Assembly: GCF_900111935.1 (NCBI RefSeq)
Contig: NZ_FOYN01000002.1
Location: 372,001 to 436,000 of the forward strand
Reading direction: 5' to 3'
Length of the DNA: 64,000 nt
Source: Halorubrum sodomense
Lineage (GTDB): Archaea; Halobacteriota; Halobacteria; Halobacteriales; Haloferacaceae
Made by a program: the position numbers and the translations under genes. Shown here in pieces: positions 62,934 to 64,000 of the stretch. The stretch's first letter is position 1, and every line of letters starts with the position of its first letter. Under the pieces are notes generated by a model. The model saw only the letters and a program-made list of their open reading frames with translations, made no database searches and was not told the origin of the DNA.

Positions 62934-64000
62934 TCAGTCGCCGCGCCGTGCGACTGCGACGCCGCCGGCGGCGAGTAGTCCGACGAGGAGGACCTGTCCG
63001 AGCACCACCGTCGCGAACACGGCCGCTCCCGGCTCGGCGGTGAACGCGTACGCGACGCCGACAGCCGCGGCGGCCGCCACGGCGCCGACCGCCACGCCGC
63101 CGGCGATACCGGTCGCCAGCCACTCCCGCCGTCGTCGAGTGTCCGCCGCGGGGTCGACGACGTCGATCCCCTCGGTGACGTGTTCGAAGACGACCTCGAG
63201 GTACTGGTCGGCCGGTTCGTCCGCGACGAGCCCCGCCGCGTCGATCCCGTCGGCTTCGTACCACTCGTTCAGCCGGTCGCGGAGGAACTCGTCGTCGACC
63301 TCGTCGATCAGCTCCCCGGCCGCCTCGATCGACTCCCGCATCGAGCTGAGCTGCCCGGCGCTTTTCGGATCGAGGCTGTCCGGGCCGCCTCCGGCCAGGT
63401 ACGCAAGGGGTTTGAACGCGTCGCGGACCCCACCGACCCTCGAGACGGCCGCCGCCGCTCCGACGGCGGCGATCCCGCCGACGACGGCGAGGAGCCCCCA
63501 CAGCGGGACGAAGAGCGGCTGTACCGGGGTCAACGCGTCTATTGCGACTCCCGGGAGGGCCCGGACGGTGACCGGTTCGGTGAGCGCGGCGACGAACGCG
63601 CCGCCGAGCCCCGACCACGCGAGGTAGCCGAGCGCGGCGAGAGACAGCACCGCAGCCGTCGCGGCCACGACCAGCGCCTTCGAGGTCCGCTCGAGCCGGT
63701 ACGGCGGTGCGGGCCGCAGCGTCGGCGCCCGCTCGGAGGCCTCGGAGACGGCGGTCGCGAGCGACTCCTGCCACCGTCTCGGGAACACCTCGCCGTCGAC
63801 CGAGCGCTCCCGTACCTCGCGGAACTCCCGCTTGGCGGCGGCGGCGCTGTCGGCCAGCCGGGCGAACGCGATCCGGTCGCCGGTCTGCGCGCGCGGCTCC
63901 ACGTCGGTGTAGTTGAGGGAGCTCGGCATCACGACCACGTCGACGCCGTCGAGGAAATCCGCCCGACCGCTTCCGGAGATGGCGACGGTCCCGTCGAATC
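62934..64000 (-). CDS. Four-TM membrane protein, truncated by the window edge
   Basis: About 355 residues are visible. The frame is open to 64000, so the N terminus is missing. The part before the membrane (FDGTVAISGSGRADFLDGVD, then VVVMPSSLNYTDVEPRAQTG) is an unidentified alpha/beta domain. Helices are near VVAATAAVLSLAALGYLAWS, FVPLWGLLAVVGGIAAVGAA, GIAGGVAVGAVAAAAAVGVA and VVLGQVLLVGLLAAGGVAV. A 115-residue soluble helical segment separates helices two and three. It converges with the vWA gene and is likely part of the same cluster. Confidence 0.6.
   Translation of the reverse strand, partial: FDGTVAISGSGRADFLDGVDVVVMPSSLNYTDVEPRAQTGDRIAFARLADSAAAAKREFREVRERSVDGEVFPRRWQESLATAVSEASERAPTLRPAPPYRLERTSKALVVAATAAVLSLAALGYLAWSGLGGAFVAALTEPVTVRALPGVAIDALTPVQPLFVPLWGLLAVVGGIAAVGAAAAVSRVGGVRDAFKPLAYLAGGGPDSLDPKSAGQLSSMRESIEAAGELIDEVDDEFLRDRLNEWYEADGIDAAGLVADEPADQYLEVVFEHVTEGIDVVDPAADTRRRREWLATGIAGGVAVGAVAAAAAVGVAYAFTAEPGAAVFATVVLGQVLLVGLLAAGGVAVARRGD

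Overview
The window is a piece of a haloarchaeal (class Halobacteria, probably Halorubrum-like) chromosome. The evidence is very high G+C with strong GC3 bias, acidic proteins, Tat-type lipoprotein signals, leaderless starts with TATA-like boxes about 25-30 nt upstream, and archaeal markers: ribosomal protein L15e, archaeal GlyRS, GatB, CobY, a SAMP2-like ubiquitin-like protein, a HemAT transducer and bacterio-opsin-activator-type regulators. I saw no IS element, integrase, CRISPR array or rRNA. One tRNA, tRNA-Ser(CGA), is present.

Layout: (1) 1-12 kb is housekeeping: end of a CBS protein, glyS, a dolichol-kinase-like protein, tRNA-Ser, MoxR ATPase, pyrE, a large PAS/GAF histidine kinase, gatB, a SAMP2-like modifier, a GNAT and rlmE. 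(2) 12-20 kb: a 7TM histidine kinase, folA, an alanine dehydrogenase/ornithine cyclodeaminase homologue, glycerate 2-kinase, and an NCS2 purine permease behind an HTH-phosphoribosyltransferase regulator. A tandem 16-bp repeat lies upstream of that regulator. (3) 20.2-26.3 kb: a complete five-gene peptide/solute ABC transporter operon. (4) 26.5-36.3 kb: a two-domain multicopper oxidase, prenyl diphosphate synthase, F420H2:NADP oxidoreductase, MazG-like protein, HemAT, a formate-dehydrogenase-type molybdoenzyme, a duplicated membrane protein divergent from a NarO/DmsR-like cysteine regulator, and thioredoxin. (5) 36.3-45.5 kb: a compact nine-gene cobalamin operon on the minus strand (cobT-like, cbiA, cbiB, cobS, cobY, cobD, cbiZ, cobA, cbiP), most junctions overlapping by about 4 bp, followed upstream by a divergent rpl15e.

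(6) 46.7-64 kb is the most interesting part. It is a coherent cluster of a Tat-exported beta-propeller/helical-repeat protein, a 1145-aa tubulin-like GTPase, a six-TM protein with a degenerate GTPase-like domain, a membrane-anchored J-domain protein in which HPD has become QPD, a lidless Hsp70, a GrpE-like protein with long acidic arms, a single-TM protein with an external DUF4864-like domain, a vWA protein, and a truncated four-TM protein. The J-domain and vWA proteins share Ig-like modules yet lack export signals. My reading is a membrane-tethered system pairing a tubulin-like polymer or switch with a private Hsp70-J-GrpE machine. The functional link is inferred from gene context and has not been demonstrated.
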